A DNA stretch of 64,000 nt from Trebouxia sp. TZW2008 (Eukaryota > Chlorophyta > Trebouxiophyceae > Trebouxiales > Trebouxiaceae). Positions 30,901 through 44,343 of this stretch are shown one piece after another. Below the pieces are notes generated by a model that was not told the origin of the DNA, made no database searches, and saw only the letters and a program-made list of their open reading frames with translations. The position numbers and the translations under genes were made by a program. The stretch spans positions 117,517 through 181,516 of the forward strand of contig BDIU01000235.1 of assembly GCA_002118135.1 (NCBI GenBank). Reading direction: 5' to 3'. The number at the start of each line of letters is the position of its first letter. The first letter of the stretch is position 1.

Positions 30901-33900
30901 TTTCTCTAGCCTTGTTCCGGCGCCTAAACTGCTGTAATAGCAGTCTCGGACGTTGTTCTGAGTTCAGCCAGCTTGTCCTTGTGAGACAGGAGCGCAGAAA
31001 ACATATTTCCAGGTCTGCAGGTCCTGCTTTGCATCTCTTGTCTTGGAAACAGGCTTGTACTGTATTAATCATGATAAATGGGAGCAAGCACGTCTTGCAC
31101 ATTGGGTAGATGAGGTCTGTCCGTCCTGCAGGCTGAGAACCAGCAGCTACAGACGGAGCTCAGCAGCATGCAGGACACCATTCAGCAGCGCACCAGCGAC
31201 CTCGCTGATATGCCAGAACAGTTGTCACAGGCACAAGCCAGGATCCAAGACCTACTGAAGCAGCAGGGGCAGCTAGAGACAGCCTTGTCAGCTGCTACAG
31301 GCAGTGCAGACAAGCTGCAGCAACAGCAAGGGCAGTTGGAAACAGCGCTCGCGGCTGCCACTGGCAGTGCAGAAGAGCTGCAGCAGCAGCAAAAGCGACT
31401 GGAAAAAGACCTGGCATCTGCAAAGAGCAGTGAGGATCAGGTGCTACATCAGCACAGGCAGCTGGAAACAGCGCTGGCAGCTGCCAAAAGCAGCGAAGAA
31501 GAGGCCAGGCAGCAGCTCACCAGCTCAGAAGGCAGATGCAACACTTTGAGGGGTCAGTTGACTGAAACTCAAGAGGCAGTGAAATGTTTGGAAGTAGAGG
31601 TGAAAAATTTGCAGCAGCAGCTTGAGTCAGCTGCAGACAAGAGCAATGATGTCGACCACCAAGTGCAAGCTGAACAGGTCAGTGATGGCCCAGCTGGCAG
31701 TGATGCTGTTGCTGCAGCCCAGGCAGAAGTGCAGCAGCTCAAAGATGAGCTGCAAAATCTGCAGGTACTGTATTGCGGCCAGTACACTGTTTTGACTGCA
31801 TTTCCTACGTGATAACTGCGGCAGTCAAAGACATGGTGCTCTCATTCCCCACTATCTAATGTGCATGACATGTTGCACGCTCAAGAATTCTGAGTATGTG
31901 ATCTTGCTGGACATTGCTGATTTCCTGTGCCTGCAGCAGACAGTCAAAGCGTTGTGATGCGACAGATTTGATACAATTGTTTGAAATGCACAGCACCGCT
32001 CTTGCTGCATGTTTCTGAAACTTGAGCACAAGACATTGTGACTTAGAACATTGTGTCTTTCCTGTGACTCTGCTGAACTGCATGTAAGGGAAAGGCTGAG
32101 TCACCTGTTTAATGTGCAGGGCTCAACCAGAACCATTGAGGCAGAACGCTCTGGGCTTGAGGAACAACTTGCAGCTGCTCAGGTGTGTTCTTCACCCATG
32201 TTGAAGCGTCTGCCTGATCTTCTCATCAGGGCAGGTCTGGTGCATTCAGCTTGCCAATACAGCCATTTGTTCAGGACTTCGCCAGCATGTCCAAGGCAGG
32301 CAAACTGCACCATGTCTATGTGTTAGCATCACTGTGCTGGTCATCCACTTCAGTCAATGTACATGCAAGCGGAATACTCCACATCAGTGGCACGAACGCG
32401 CAACATAGGCTCTTTCTCTGGCGATGGCACAAGCATCTGCTAAAGCATCGGTGCACATCCCAAGGCCTGAGTTCTCTTTTATTGTCTAGATGCATTGCCT
32501 TGGTTTGCAGGAGGACGCCAGCAAGGCGCAGGATGCTGCTACAGCTGTGGCGACCCTGGAGGGGCAGTTGCAGCAGGCCAGCAAGCGGGAGGAGCAGCTA
32601 AGGGCCAGCAGGGCACAGTGTGAGTACCAGCTGCAGCAGGCTGGGGAAGAAGTACAGGCTCTTAAGCAGGTGTGACCATTGTCTGTCTGTCATTGTACTG
32701 CTGCACTTGTGTATGTCCTTGGGAGATTGACTAGTTGTACACTAGCCAGGCACAGTGTGAGCACCAGCTACAGCAGGCAAAAGAAGAAGTGCAGGCTCTC
32801 AAACAGGTGCAGTCTTTGCCTGCTCAGTGTTGTGCTGTAGCGCGTGCACCCACGTGAGCAGGGTAATTATTGACGGCAAGAGTAGTGGATGCAAATCAGT
32901 ACCCTAATGACAGACTGGACTTGAGAGTGTTGGCTTGCAGGCAGCTGCAACATGGCTGCTCACTGATGCACTGTGGCACCTGCATTTGGCCTCGCAAGGC
33001 CTCCCCAGTGATGATTTGTGGCAGTATCATATGTCCTTGGCAGCTTCCCCATCTGAGATCAGCATAGATACAGGCAGACCAGCTGCTGAGCAGCAAGGTG
33101 TCCTCTTTGCTGCATTGCCATCATGCTTTTGCAGCAGGCGACCGCTAGCAATGTGGCTCTGCTGAGGGTTGTGCTTGCTGAATGCAGGCTTTGCAAGGGC
33201 TTCAGATGAAGGTGTCTGCAGTCTATAAGGACTTCGAAGGGCCCATTGTTGCAACCAAGTTAAAGGTGATTCATAACTCGGCTCAATTCAACTGCTCAAG
33301 CGTCAGCATCATATGCAGTACCGTGTCTTGCCACAAGTCACATATTGATCTGTATTGACTGGCATATTTCACAGCCATACAAGTCCTATTGGGCAACGAA
33401 CTGGCAGGACTGGACACTTGCATTCGCTCTGGTCAGTGTTTCCTGTATGTAGTAGCGCTGTTGGCCTTTGCATTGCTTTCTGACGTCAAGCGCTGTCAGA
33501 TACATCCGCCTGCTCAGTGTAAGGAGATCAAGGATGCAATGCCTGACTCATTTCATCAAGGGTGAACCTGTCTGCCTGTTGAATTTGGCTCTGAAGGGCA
33601 TTGCATGTATCTCTCAGGGCCAGCAAGCATCCAGCACAGGCAGCGGCATGGTGTCCCCAGCCAAGTCAGAATCCTCAGATGACACAGACTTCAGCCACGT
33701 TCCCAGCACCCTTGCCTTGCAGCAGCAGCTCGACTGGCTGCTCAGCAAACTCATCAATGCTGACGTTGCTCCACCACAAAGACATGCTGAAGAGTCTCAT
33801 GGTCACCTGTCAAATGGTGAAACACCAGCTGCTGGTGACAGCGAGGTGCAGGGTTCAAATCCTGAGGTTGAGCTGCTTACACAGCAGCTTCAGACAGCAA

Positions 33901-36900
33901 GGGCCGATTTGGCTGCTTCTAAACAGGAAGCTAAATCTGCCAGCAAGGAATGCAAGCAGCTACAGACAGATCTGAGCGCTGCTCAAGCAACGGCTGAGCA
34001 GGCTGCGTCTACTCAGCAAGAACTAGCAGAGCTTCAGCAGGAGCTGCAGCAATGGCATGCAAAAGCTGAGCAGAGTGACGCTCTCCAGCAGCAGCTAGCA
34101 GAACTTCAGGCAGAGCTTGGACAAGCAAAGGCAGAAGCTGAGAAAGCGGACACCTTGCAGGCAGAGCTTGCAGACCTTCAGCCACAGCTGGAACAAGCTC
34201 AGTCAAGAAGTGAAGAAGAGGGACAGACGAGACAGCAGATTCAGGACCTCCAACAGCAGCTTCAAGATTCTCAGCGTCAGGCTGAAGAAGTGGAAGACTT
34301 ACAGCAACAGCTGGCAGATGCACAGCAGCAGTCACAAAGACTGGTCAGTGCAGAAGAGGAAGTATCACAGCTGCGTGCTAGCCTGGCATCTGCAGAGGAA
34401 ATAGCTTCACAGCTACAGGCTGCTAGAGACTCTGCACAGGAACAAGCACAGCAATGCGATGAGCTGCAAAGACAGCTGGCTGACATGCAAACCAGCTTGA
34501 TCTCTGCTCAGCAAGCAGCAGCTGGCGTCACATCCTCCCAGGAAGAGCTCGACCAAGCTCAAACCCAGCTCAAGTCCTTGCAGGGCAGTTTTGAAAAGCA
34601 ACAGCAGGAACTGCAAGCGGTAAACGCTGAGCTTGAGGCACTGCACAGCAGTCACAAAACGCTGCAGCAGGAATTGAAGGCTGCACAAGCACAGGTCAGT
34701 GCACCTGTGCCACAGTCACAACTGACTTCGCCAAGCTTGTCCAGGCAGCAGTCAGCAGTGTCAGCGGTTTCTCAGGCCCTGGACCAGCCCAGTGCTTCCA
34801 TGACAACTGCTGAGGCTGACCTGGTAGAAGCTGCCTCTCATGCCATACAAGCTCAGGTCAGCCCAAACTTGCATAGACTCTTGGTATTTGCTTGCAGTAT
34901 AAAATACAGTTTGCCACCTGAATAGGCTGTGCCACACCGTGTGTTGATTATAACAGTCAAGCAGGCAGCCAGAGTTCATTCAATGTGCAGATGCAGATGT
35001 CTGCTCTGGTCACAGTATTGCGACATTGAGTGCGTGCCGTCAAAGCATGCTTTGTATTCAACGACGCAAGGGAGCTTGAATGGGATGACACATCGCATGC
35101 AGGTGCCGCCTAGTGACAGTCAAACAAGCAGCAAGGATGAGCTGGAAGATGAGCGAGCCCGCTTAGCTGCTGAGCTGGCAGATGCCAAGCGCAAGTTCCT
35201 GTTGGTAGCAAAGCGCAAGCAGCAAGAGTACTCCAAGAGGGTATGCATGGCTTCTTACCTTATGCTGCTGGTGTTTGTCTTGAATGTGGCATGCAACCAC
35301 TACAGGACCCAAAACTCAGCAGTGACCTCAAAATTCTTGTTTGCAACCCCCTGTATATAGATCTTTCTGCGCCACTATATTGTGTGATGTCTGCACTTGG
35401 ATAGCTGCACTCGCTTGAGCTATTAACAAGCAAGTAAGTACTTTAGGCTCATACATGTAATGTGCTTGTGGCAGTACTTCAGAGCCTCTTATCTGCTGAG
35501 TGTGGAGCACCCTAAACCCTGTAGCTACTTTCAGGAAAGATGAGGGGAAGAGGCCTCTGTCATATGGGTCTTGACCAAAATTGTTTTTTGAAATTGCCTT
35601 TGATCCCAATTCTGTCGTATATTGCAGATCAAGGAGCTTGAAGATGCCCTTGCAGCAGCACAGCAGTCCTCCACTCAGCTGCAAAGCCAACTTGACACAG
35701 CCTCTGCTTCTGCTCAGTCTCAGACCTCGGCACTTGAAGCTGCTGAAGCTCGCAGCTCACAGCTCAATACTCAGCTTGAGTCAAGGGGGAGTGAGTTGGC
35801 CCAAGCACAGCAGGATTTGAGCACTGCCAAGGACTCCTTGCAAGCTCAGCAAGATCTCATGGCTACTCAAGAGCAGCAAAGGCTTGCCAAGGTGCCCAGC
35901 TCAAATTGCAGTGAAAACCCAGACTGCTATGATGCTTGTCTGAAGGCAACTTTCAAGCCTTGTCTGAATGCATTTCGGATTGCTATCTGTGCTGTTGTTT
36001 GCAATGGTGACATGTCTTGCTCGCGTACAGATGCTGCTGCTTGTTGCGTATAAATTGGGTTGCTCATGACAAACAATGCTGGAAGTTGTGACTCTGACTG
36101 TTGTCAAACCCTGATTACTATGACAGCTACAAGCATGCTGGATTGAACCCTACTTTGTCACTGCAATTCAGTTTACCTTCATGAGAAGTTGATTGTCTTT
36201 TTCCAGATTTCAGTGGTCCGCTTCACAAGCAATACATCAAGCAGTGTTTTCCTGAAACAAACATCATGAACAAAGTAAAAATTTGTTCATTTGGCTTGAC
36301 AGGAGGAAGAGGCAAGGGCTGAGGCAGCATCAAGCCAGGAGAGCCAGGCAGCAGCTTTCAAGGAAGTGGAGGCTGACAGGGACCGCTTCAAGAAGGTCAT
36401 CCAAGAGCTCAAGAAGAAGCTTGACAGGTGCAGTCACCAATGCCTTGCCAGTGTGTTGCAGTCGTGCTTTGACCAGTTCAGCTGCCTAAAATATGAGCTC
36501 AAGGCGTTGTTTCAAGTGCATGCAAGGATGCTGCTGATCACATCGCCAATTTGCTGTTATGCAGGGAAGCCTTGCATACAACTTGATATTGCAGCATTTG
36601 CAGTGCCTTGGCAACATCTTGATCTTCCTGTCCAAAGCGCTCACAGTCTTTCCGAAATATGGTGTGACCTGGAATGGTGCGCTGTAGATCCAGCAAGGAG
36701 AGCTCAAAGGCTGAGGTGACAGCAGCAGAAGCAAGGGGCAGGGCAGAAGCTGAGAAGGCTGGCCTGCAAAAGGCCCTGGAGTCAGCCATGGCCAATTCAC
36801 AGGCTGAACAGTCCGCTCTGCAGATGACCATCCAGCGTCTGGAGGCTGACGCCAAAGACTACAAGGCATGTTGCCTTGGCTCATCAACACCCTACACACG

Positions 36901-39900
36901 CAGGACAGCCTCGCTGCTTATCAGACACTGCACACTGACTGTGTCTGACTTATACTGACACTCACGTTTCACTGTGCCAGTCTGTCAAAATGTGGAAGTA
37001 GACTAAACATGGCGCAGAACAGACACGGCTGAACGCTTCTGTATACACGTCTTTGGGTTGATGTGCATCTTTTTGCCTTGCAGAGATTTGACTTGCTCAG
37101 AGCATCATTCTAGCATGGACCAACGAAAATTTGTGGAGTCTGAGCGCTGCTGCAGGACCAGATACTGTCAAGTCCATTGCGGTGTTTTGGTGGCTGCTTA
37201 CAAGCATGCTTGATGTGCATCAGCATCGCCGTGTCTAGTATGCTGACAGAATGATGCCTGTACAGGCGCGTGCCCACAGTCTGCTGCGTCAGAAAGAGGC
37301 AGACCTGTCCAAGACCCGGCAGGAAACTGTGCAGCAGTTCCAGGAAGACCTGGCTGCAGCTGAGGCTGCCACTCAAGCAGCTCGCCAACAGCTGGACCAG
37401 GTCTTGAAACTTGTAACCCTGCAACCTGACTTTGTGTCGTTTTGTGCAGTACTTTGCCATCCTGCTTGTTTGCACAATAGGGGCAAAAATGACATCTGCT
37501 AGGACAGACACTAGCCTTGCAACTCTAATCTCTCTCGCATTGGTATTGCTCATCTTCCTGCTCATCTGCAAGTTGGCATTGGCAGCGATCTGTGCCACAG
37601 CCAGTCTTCAGCCTGACAGGTCAGCAATAGCCTGCATAGGCCTGCAATTTATATCCTGTCAATTTTCTCTGTAGTACCTGTGACAGCTCTGGTACATAGG
37701 ATCAACGCCCTTGTAACACATTGTCCTTTCTCAGAGGTACAATTGCAGCCAGAATGCAAGGATAGGTTCCCAAACGCCTTATCCTGACATCCAAAATGCC
37801 CTTACATGGAAGGTCCTTACAAGGAGAAGTCACTGTATCTTGTTTGCACTCAGCCTTTTGTATTCCATGTGCATCCATGTGCGGCATTTCATCATGTTCA
37901 TCAAGCGCCTTCAATGAATTGACGCAGACATGCAATAGTACTTGTGGCAGACAGTCTGTTTGACAGGCAATATGGCTTGCAAGCTCATCAGGGATGGCCA
38001 GGATCAGATCATGAATTGTTATGAATTTTGCAGGTACTGGCTGAGCAGGCAAGCAGTGAGGAAGCCCGGCAAATCAAGGTGCACAGCCTTGAGAAGCAGC
38101 ACCAGGCCAGCCTTGCTGCCTTGAGGCAGCGCCTGGAACAGCAAGATGCAGATGCCAGGTCTACTGCTGTGTCTGTAGAGCAGTACAAGGCCAAGTAAGC
38201 TGCGTCTATGCAAAAGATGATGTTGTCAAAATTGTGCAAGTGCTATCTCAACAGGACTGTGCAGATGTGGCTGAAGCTGCACAATTCACGGTGGTAGCAT
38301 GGTCTGATCAATAAGAGTATGCAAGGGCAGCGATTGTCAAAAAATCAACAAGAACATCACTTGAACTTTCAGAGGGTGCAAGACTTGTCAGTTGTGTCTC
38401 ACTGAGCAAGCTGTCCACTGCTGCAGGTGTGTTAGCTTGGAGCAGCAGGTAGAGGAGCTGCATGCCAAGCAGGCCACATCATCCAGCGCGCACGCCACTG
38501 CGCAGCAACAGCAGCAGCATGCTGCTGAACTGGAACACATGCAGCAGCAGCTTGATAGGTTACGCCAGGACTCTAAGTCTTACAGGTAGTTTCACACGCA
38601 TGAAAGTGCTCAACATCACTATGCGTCCCACAGTATGATACGGACTTGTCTTGATCTCACACTGCCACTTGACTTGGCACAGATTGAGACTGGTTCCCTC
38701 TCAACCAGTCAGCAGTTCCTTAGCATGTGTTGGCATGCCAAGCTGACACAGCAACAGCTGACATAGCAATGTTGCAATGGTGACATCAAGCCGTGCTGCA
38801 AACTGTCTCAAGATAACAAAGTTGCCTCTCGAACTAGTATACCTTTCCCTTACCGTGTCTTTGGTGATAAATCTCTATTTGCCCACAGGGCAACGGCCAG
38901 CAGTGTTGCAGAAGCTAAGGATGCAGAGCTAGAAAAGGTGCTGGCAGCAAATGCCAGCCTGCGCCAGGACCTGGCCTCCCTCCACCACCTTCGTATGGTA
39001 TGCTTACAACCACCACCTCGTCGCAAAAGTTCAGTGCAGCTTACGGCAAATTTAACCCTGTTGCAGTAATCATGTAGCAGCTCGAGGCAAGCTCGACTGG
39101 GTGACAAAAGCACCAGAACAGCTCATGACCCTGTCATGAGTGTAATTTTGAAGTGTCATCACTGTGTGATGATTGTCGACGAGCAAATCTTCGATCACGT
39201 ACACCCTACACTTCTGCAACCCGCCCAATGTCTGCGTTTTTCAAAAGCCAGGCAGTCAGCAGTGTCTTCTTGTCTATACTCTGGATAGTTTGTACGCATG
39301 GACTGCGAACAGTTTGTGCAATGCTTACGCTTCTGAGTCTCTGCTTCCCATTTGAGGCAGCTGGCTTTGGAAAGCTGACTTGTACATGGCTGTGTGTTGC
39401 AGGCTGCAGAAGCTGATACAGCTGGTGCAGCACCCCGGCAGGATGCAGGACACAGCACTCTCAGCAGCCCTGAACTGCCAACAGCATTCGCAGGCATGTC
39501 CACAGCTTCCCTCTGTTTCTACAAGCATTCTGACATCTTATCACCAACTGTTAGATGTTGACTGCAAACTGTGTACCTGTTGGGAATTTCGCATGCATTC
39601 AGCACTTCCAAATGGAAGACTGAGACGTCGGGCTCAAGAGGTCCAGCAGTGAGCAAACCCATGCAATAGACTGTCTGCGCATTGCTGTCTACGTTCCATC
39701 TGGACTTGTGGGTGTGATGCAGCTGGTGCATCAAGCAGAGGAGGTGATGACGAGCCTGGCTGGCAGGCACAGGGCAGTGCCCTAGGGCTGTTGCGGCAGG
39801 GGAGTCACAGCAGTTATGTCAGTACCTCCCGCATGGAGGCTGCCTCAGAGTCTGGCCTGCTGGAACAGCTCATGTCATATGACAATGGCCTGCAGGTATT

Positions 39901-41194
39901 GCACATTGCTTTGCATCCATTCTGGCTGCTTAGCTCGAGCATCTCAGATATATTTCACATTCCTACCTCGCCTCTTAAGATGCTGGCCGAATGTTGTACA
40001 GTCAGCAAATCATGCTGTGTGCAGCCGTTACGGCATTTTGACTGTGGATGCCATGCATTACGTAACGCTGGGCCAAGACTGTCCGGCTGAAACATAAAGA
40101 ACTACTTGCTTCTTGTTGTACAGGAGTCAGCACTGCTGAGGCTGGCAGAGCGGCAGGCAGGGCGGGAAGAAGAGCTGGCGCAGGCCCGCAAGCGCGCTGA
40201 ACAGGCTGAAGTCAAAGCTGAGGATTTGGAGCAGGACCTGACCCAGCTCCAGCAGCAAGTCTCCGCCCTCAAAGAGGTACTGCAACTTTGATGTGCTTGA
40301 TCAATGCCATACAGCAACATGTGGTTTTGCTCAAGGAGGTCCTGTAGTACCATTGTGACCTCACTGACGTCAAGTTAATCGCTGTGTGCCTGAATTCAGC
40401 AGGAGAAATTGCCAGCATCCCCCAAAAGCATTAGTCCCAGTATCTGCGTTATTGCAGCACATTTTGTCAGTCTGCCTGGTGCATGGACTGCGCAGTGTTC
40501 TTTCGTGAGATCATGTCTCGCCCAGCAGATGCTAAACTCACCGACGACACTTTTTACAGCAGGTTACCATGCAGGTCATTGCAAGAGCTTATATACTAAA
40601 CACATTGTCTTTTGCTTGCTTAGTGATGAACCGGGAGCTTTTGCTTGCTTCCTTCTAGGTGTGTCAGGAACTGGAGAGGCAGGCTGGCAGGGCTAAGCTG
40701 GTAGCAGCGCATGATGGCCTGGACCTGGAATACCTCAAAAACATCATGCTCAAGCTGTATGAAACAGGTGTGCTTGTGTCCTACTTGCAGAACTCTGTCT
40801 GCTGAGACACTGCATAAACATTACAATGCAGTTGCTGATGCGTTCAAACTCTGCGACGTAGCGTTTCAAATTGCAACAGCGTTTCTGTTGCCAGCAGCAA
40901 TTGCACAACAAGGACATTCTGTAGGTTCTGCATGCTTCATATGCTTAGCGACCTGAGTTGTTGCCAGGTGAAGCTGCTGCCCTGCTACCAGTGCTGGGCA
41001 CAGTGCTCAAGTTTAGCCCTGCCGAGCTGAAGAGGTGCCAAATAGCAGTGGCAACAGCAGCGGACCAGCAAAACAGCCAACAAACTGCTGTTGCTAGAAC
41101 AGCAGCAGCATCTGATGCATCTGCTGCAGACTCTGCTGGCTATTTGACAGGCTGGTCAATTTGGCCATTTGGCGAGGAGGCGACCCACAAATGA
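27984..41194 (+). CDS. Giant GRIP-domain golgin, 22 exons, about 1872 residues
   Basis: GRIP golgins are long coiled-coil tethers bound to trans-Golgi membranes through Arl1-GTP and the C-terminal GRIP domain. Exons: 27984-28424, 28801-29484, 29815-29952, 30645-30806, 31132-31764, 32120-32182, 32511-32669, 33188-33265, 33618-34856, 35103-35240, 35628-35891, 36303-36427, 36688-36865, 37266-37400, 38034-38194, 38427-38585, 38889-38997, 39403-39493, 39723-39895, 40124-40276, 40659-40767 and 40968-41194. All phases agree. The start encodes a Ser/Pro-rich head then SLEELQKLFVDSLKKLKARD. Nearly everything after it is Gln/Glu/Ala-rich coiled coil. The GRIP domain is DLEYLKNIMLKLYETG plus LLPVLGTVLKFSPAELKRC. 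The protein ends GWSIWPFGEEATHK. Donors after exons 13 and 18 are GC. Some in-phase internal exons could be missed, and the acceptor of exon 2 is weak. Confidence 0.9.
29703..29840 (+). repeat. Partial tandem copy of the golgin exon 3 start
   Basis: AAGAGGCGCAGTACCAGCTT at about 29705 matches the real exon 3 start (29815, GAGGCACAGTACCAGCTGCG) over about 20 bases, roughly 112 bases upstream. Short, so less certain than the other duplications. Confidence 0.5.
31261..31512 (+). repeat. Four 63-bp in-frame repeats in golgin exon 5
   Basis: Units at 31261, 31324, 31387 and 31450 each encode a 21-residue (three-heptad) variant of QQGQLETALAAATGSAEEL. The coiled-coil phase is unbroken, so the duplication lengthens the rod without disturbing it. 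Confidence 0.85.
32605..32806 (+). repeat. Tandem copy of the golgin exon 7 3' end with donor
   Basis: The last 60 or so coding bases of exon 7 (to 32669, AQCEYQLQQAGEEVQALKQ) recur at about 32746-32806 as AQCEHQLQQAKEEVQALKQ followed by GTGCAG. The copy is open and keeps a GT donor but has no clear acceptor. Splicing it in would add a coiled-coil segment. Confidence 0.85.
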
Positions 41195-42237
41195 CCTTTG
41201 CTCAACCGTGATGCTCGTAAATCCTTCAATGAACCAAATCCAGCTGTGCCTTCAGGCCTGATTTGAACATCAACCTTTTGCTCACACAGCCATAGGTTGG
41301 GGCCCAAGTCCCCTGCACTGGACTAGTGGCATTGATACCCAGTCAGATTTCCAGCTATGTCTGTCCCTGATAGATCACATGCAACAAAGCACATGTTTCT
41401 CAGTCGCCATGCACCATGCTCTGAGTAAACCATCTCAGGCAAATCATAGCCAAGCAGAAGATAGCGAATGCTGACTGGCAAAGACAGCTGTTGATGGCCT
41501 GTCTGCCATATAAGACAGTAAATCGACAGAACCTGATGCTGACTCAATTGCATGTCAAGCAAACACCCTGTTTGCTTACTTCGCGCGCTGGCGCCAGGTT
41601 CAGTGTCAGAAAGTTCGTAAAAAATTGGTGTAACATGAAGTGCACAGAGCCAGCACAGTACTGCGTATTACTGAAAGTGGTGCGCCCAGCTAGCCAAATG
41701 GGGCTGACTCAGTGAATGGCGGGTTGCCTGTTTGGAACCTGTTTCAAATTAAATTTTCCTCAGACTGCCACTCAAAGCAAGTCCGCATGCCGCGAAGACA
41801 TGTTTGTACAGAAGTTCGGAAGCTCGACTCAGAGCTTGACTCAAGCCCAACACTCAAGGCAGACTGTGTGGTAAACCAGCACCTGCAACTCCAACTGAGT
41901 TGCGAATTTTGAGGCAGGAAATTCAAATCGTTGACAGGGGCTCCCACACTAGCTTCTGCTGTCCCAAGCGCAAGCGGTCCCTCAACATGCATGCGCAGAT
42001 GCATGCATGTTTGGAGGGCTTGCGGTATCAGCAGGTTTGTGCGCCTGCAAGCCCAGCTGGCAAATGGATGAAAGTGACCGGATAAAAATGAACGAATGAA
42101 TGAAGCATGCAGCTGCCTCCACCTGCGCTACTGAAGTTGAACAGCCCCCTGCAGCGTCAGCGCTGGGTGCACATGCAGCACATGATTTAGGGGAAATGAA
42201 CGCTCGCTGACGCCGGCCGAAGATTGCCCCGTTGGGC
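41195..42237. other. Intergenic region between golgin and esterase genes
   Basis: It holds the golgin 3' UTR and the esterase promoter. Short ORFs on both strands have no splice partners or family resemblance. GGATAAAAATG at about 42080 is a weak TATA-like element some 155 bases before the esterase ATG. Confidence 0.4.
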
Positions 42238-44343
42238 ATGAATGTTGCGTCTGCTTACAATAAAGGCAACGGACGCTTAGGCAACGACAAAGTCGTAACT
42301 CGCTTAAGGGGCACAAAGCGGCGTTGCACAGCTGCAGGAGTCACATCGCGGCCGGTGCTCATCATGCTTGCCATTGGCGGCATTGTAGCTTTGGCGCTCC
42401 TCTTTTCTTTACACAGCTCAGGCGCTCAGACGCCGCAACTTTTGCTGCAAGGCCGCGTAGCGAGCGACAACGATTCAAACTTTGCCGACACTTTGCCGGT
42501 CCTTTTGTCTTGGCCGGCAAGCAGCGTTTATGTCACCTTCAATAGCGACGCTATCAGCGTCCAGTTGTCGGCGCTCCCTGTCAGCGACAGCATATCAGTA
42601 TACAATAGGTTCTACTTCTCGGTCGACCAAGGAGACCCAGATATCGAGACTACCGACACCGACACCACCGTCATAAGCTGGAATGCGACTGGCCTCACCA
42701 GTGGGATACATAACCTTACAATAACAAAAGTCAACGAAGCTGCCTATGGCGAAGCAACCTTAGACTCGATCACTTTGGCGCCTGGTGGCAGGTAACAACT
42801 CACACCCACAACCCAAAAGCTTCAAACTATATGTTCTGGCTGCAAGCATGAGTTTCTGTTTTCTTGTCTATGTAGCACAGTAAGTTTCAGCTCCTGTTGA
42901 GCATGATCACACTACGCAATTTTGGTTGTGCGTTACAGATTTTTGGCGCCACAAGTCCCCTCAGCTTTGCAAACTGGGCGCCGCATACAGATTATTGGTG
43001 AGGCCATCGTACATACAAACGCTCAGGCTCTGCTTGCTTTCAGTGACTCAATGCTGTTGCTCACAGCAATCTGACTGCAACTTGGTGTATTTGGACCAGT
43101 GCTGACTCAAATTTACCTTGCAGGCGATTCCTTTGCCAATGGGTACGCTGATGCTGGCGGTAACGACTCATGCTTCTTCACAGCATGCGCAGCAGATGGG
43201 TCAGGATGCCTGCCAGAACTAGACTCTCAGGACTCAACTCTTGCTTGGGGACCTCTGGCAGCAGCAGAGTTTCAAGCTGATTTTGAGCTTATCGCATGGT
43301 CAGGCTCAGGCGCTGTGACTTATCAAGTGCCTGAGTCTATTGCTGAGGCTCAGCCAGAATATGCAGCTCTTCCTGAATGGGAGCAGCAAGCACAATATCC
43401 ACTAGATACTGATCTATGGGAGAGGCAGATAGCTGGAGACAACAGCTCCATTATTTCAAACTACAGCAACTGGATACCCCAGGTGAATGGCGTGCATGTT
43501 TGCAAACAATATCTCCTGTGAAGTTTTGACGGAGGCATGCTGATAGATGCGTTGTAGTGTATCAGGCCTGGATCAGTTCCTTCGAGCTGCAGCATTCCTG
43601 GTGTCAGCCACCTGATGGCTATGACAGTACTCTCTGCTATTTACGTGGCCTCAAACACCTTACCAATTGTGTGCAGATTGTCGTATATGCTGGTGGGGCA
43701 AACGATTTTGTATTGCCTGAACCTGAGCCCGAAGATGACTGGGTCAATGCAAACATGGAGTTCCTTGCAGAGGTACTTGTCATGCTACCGCGGAATCGAG
43801 CATAGTTCATGGCTTTCTCACTTGTTCTTCTGTATGGATGGGTTTCAGCATGCAATGATTGCATTGGTCAGCTGATCAGCAGCTTTGCCATCCTTGACGT
43901 CAGGGTAATACTGCGCAATGTGTCACATAATTCATGCCTGTTCAGACAGCACGGTGTCGCTACCTGTCATGTTGTCAGTGATTGGCTGCCTTCTGATGTT
44001 CTATGATGTGGCTGTGCTGTAGGTGAATGATGCATACAGCAACCCTGGCATCGTGCTACTGAGCTATCCTCCTGAGTCCCTGGTGGATCTGTCAATGACA
44101 CAGGATCAGTTCAACAATTATTTGCAGTATATCACAACCCTGTACCAGCAAGCACAGCAACAAGGCATGTCCAATGTATACCAGTTCCAGCTTGACGGCA
44201 CAAATCTGCCTCTAGACAACTGGTGTGTTGACCATCCAAGCACCGCTGCTCATCAAGTGATGGCAAATCAGTTGATACAGTATATACAGGCTACATTCCC
44301 AGACTGGGGTGACAGTACATACCCACTATTGACTGATCAGTAA
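42238..44343 (+). CDS. Membrane-anchored SGNH/CE2-like carbohydrate esterase, 5 exons
   Basis: SGNH (GDSL) hydrolases of the CE2 type remove acetyl groups from polysaccharides. Exons: 42238-42791, 42939-42997, 43124-43482, 43677-43772 and 44023-44343 (TAA); phases agree, 462 residues. A short basic N-terminus (KRRCTAAG) precedes one TM helix, residues about 40-60 (LIMLAIGGIVALALLFSL), a type II signal anchor that would put the enzyme in the Golgi lumen or outside the cell. A beta-sandwich-like domain follows (SVYVTFNSDAISVQL, the CE2 N-terminal jelly roll). Hydrolase blocks: nucleophile Ser in IQIIGDSFANGY, GGANDF (oxyanion Asn), and the Asp-His pair in WCVDHPSTAAHQVMANQL. Two introns fall beside the catalytic blocks. 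CE2 rather than another SGNH family is inferred from domain order; the substrate is unknown. Confidence 0.82.

Noticed and set aside
32935..33165. Plus-strand ORF after an acceptor at about 32940 as an extra golgin exon
   Set aside because: Its composition (Trp, His, Cys, Leu-rich) is unlike the surrounding coiled coil, and the exons at 32511 and 33188 already join in phase.
33848..33862. GGTTCAAATCC, a tRNA T-loop-like sequence
   Set aside because: It lies inside golgin exon 9 in a well-supported reading frame, and no matching D-arm, anticodon stem or acceptor stem was found around it.
34009..34335. Long minus-strand ORF in golgin exon 9
   Set aside because: A Gln/Ala-rich repetitive exon leaves the opposite strand open by composition; the coiled-coil frame is the real one.
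41982..42239. Minus-strand ORF starting opposite the esterase ATG (possible divergent gene)
   Set aside because: It overlaps the esterase start, has no recognisable motif or downstream exons, and is Ala/Cys/Ser-rich by composition.
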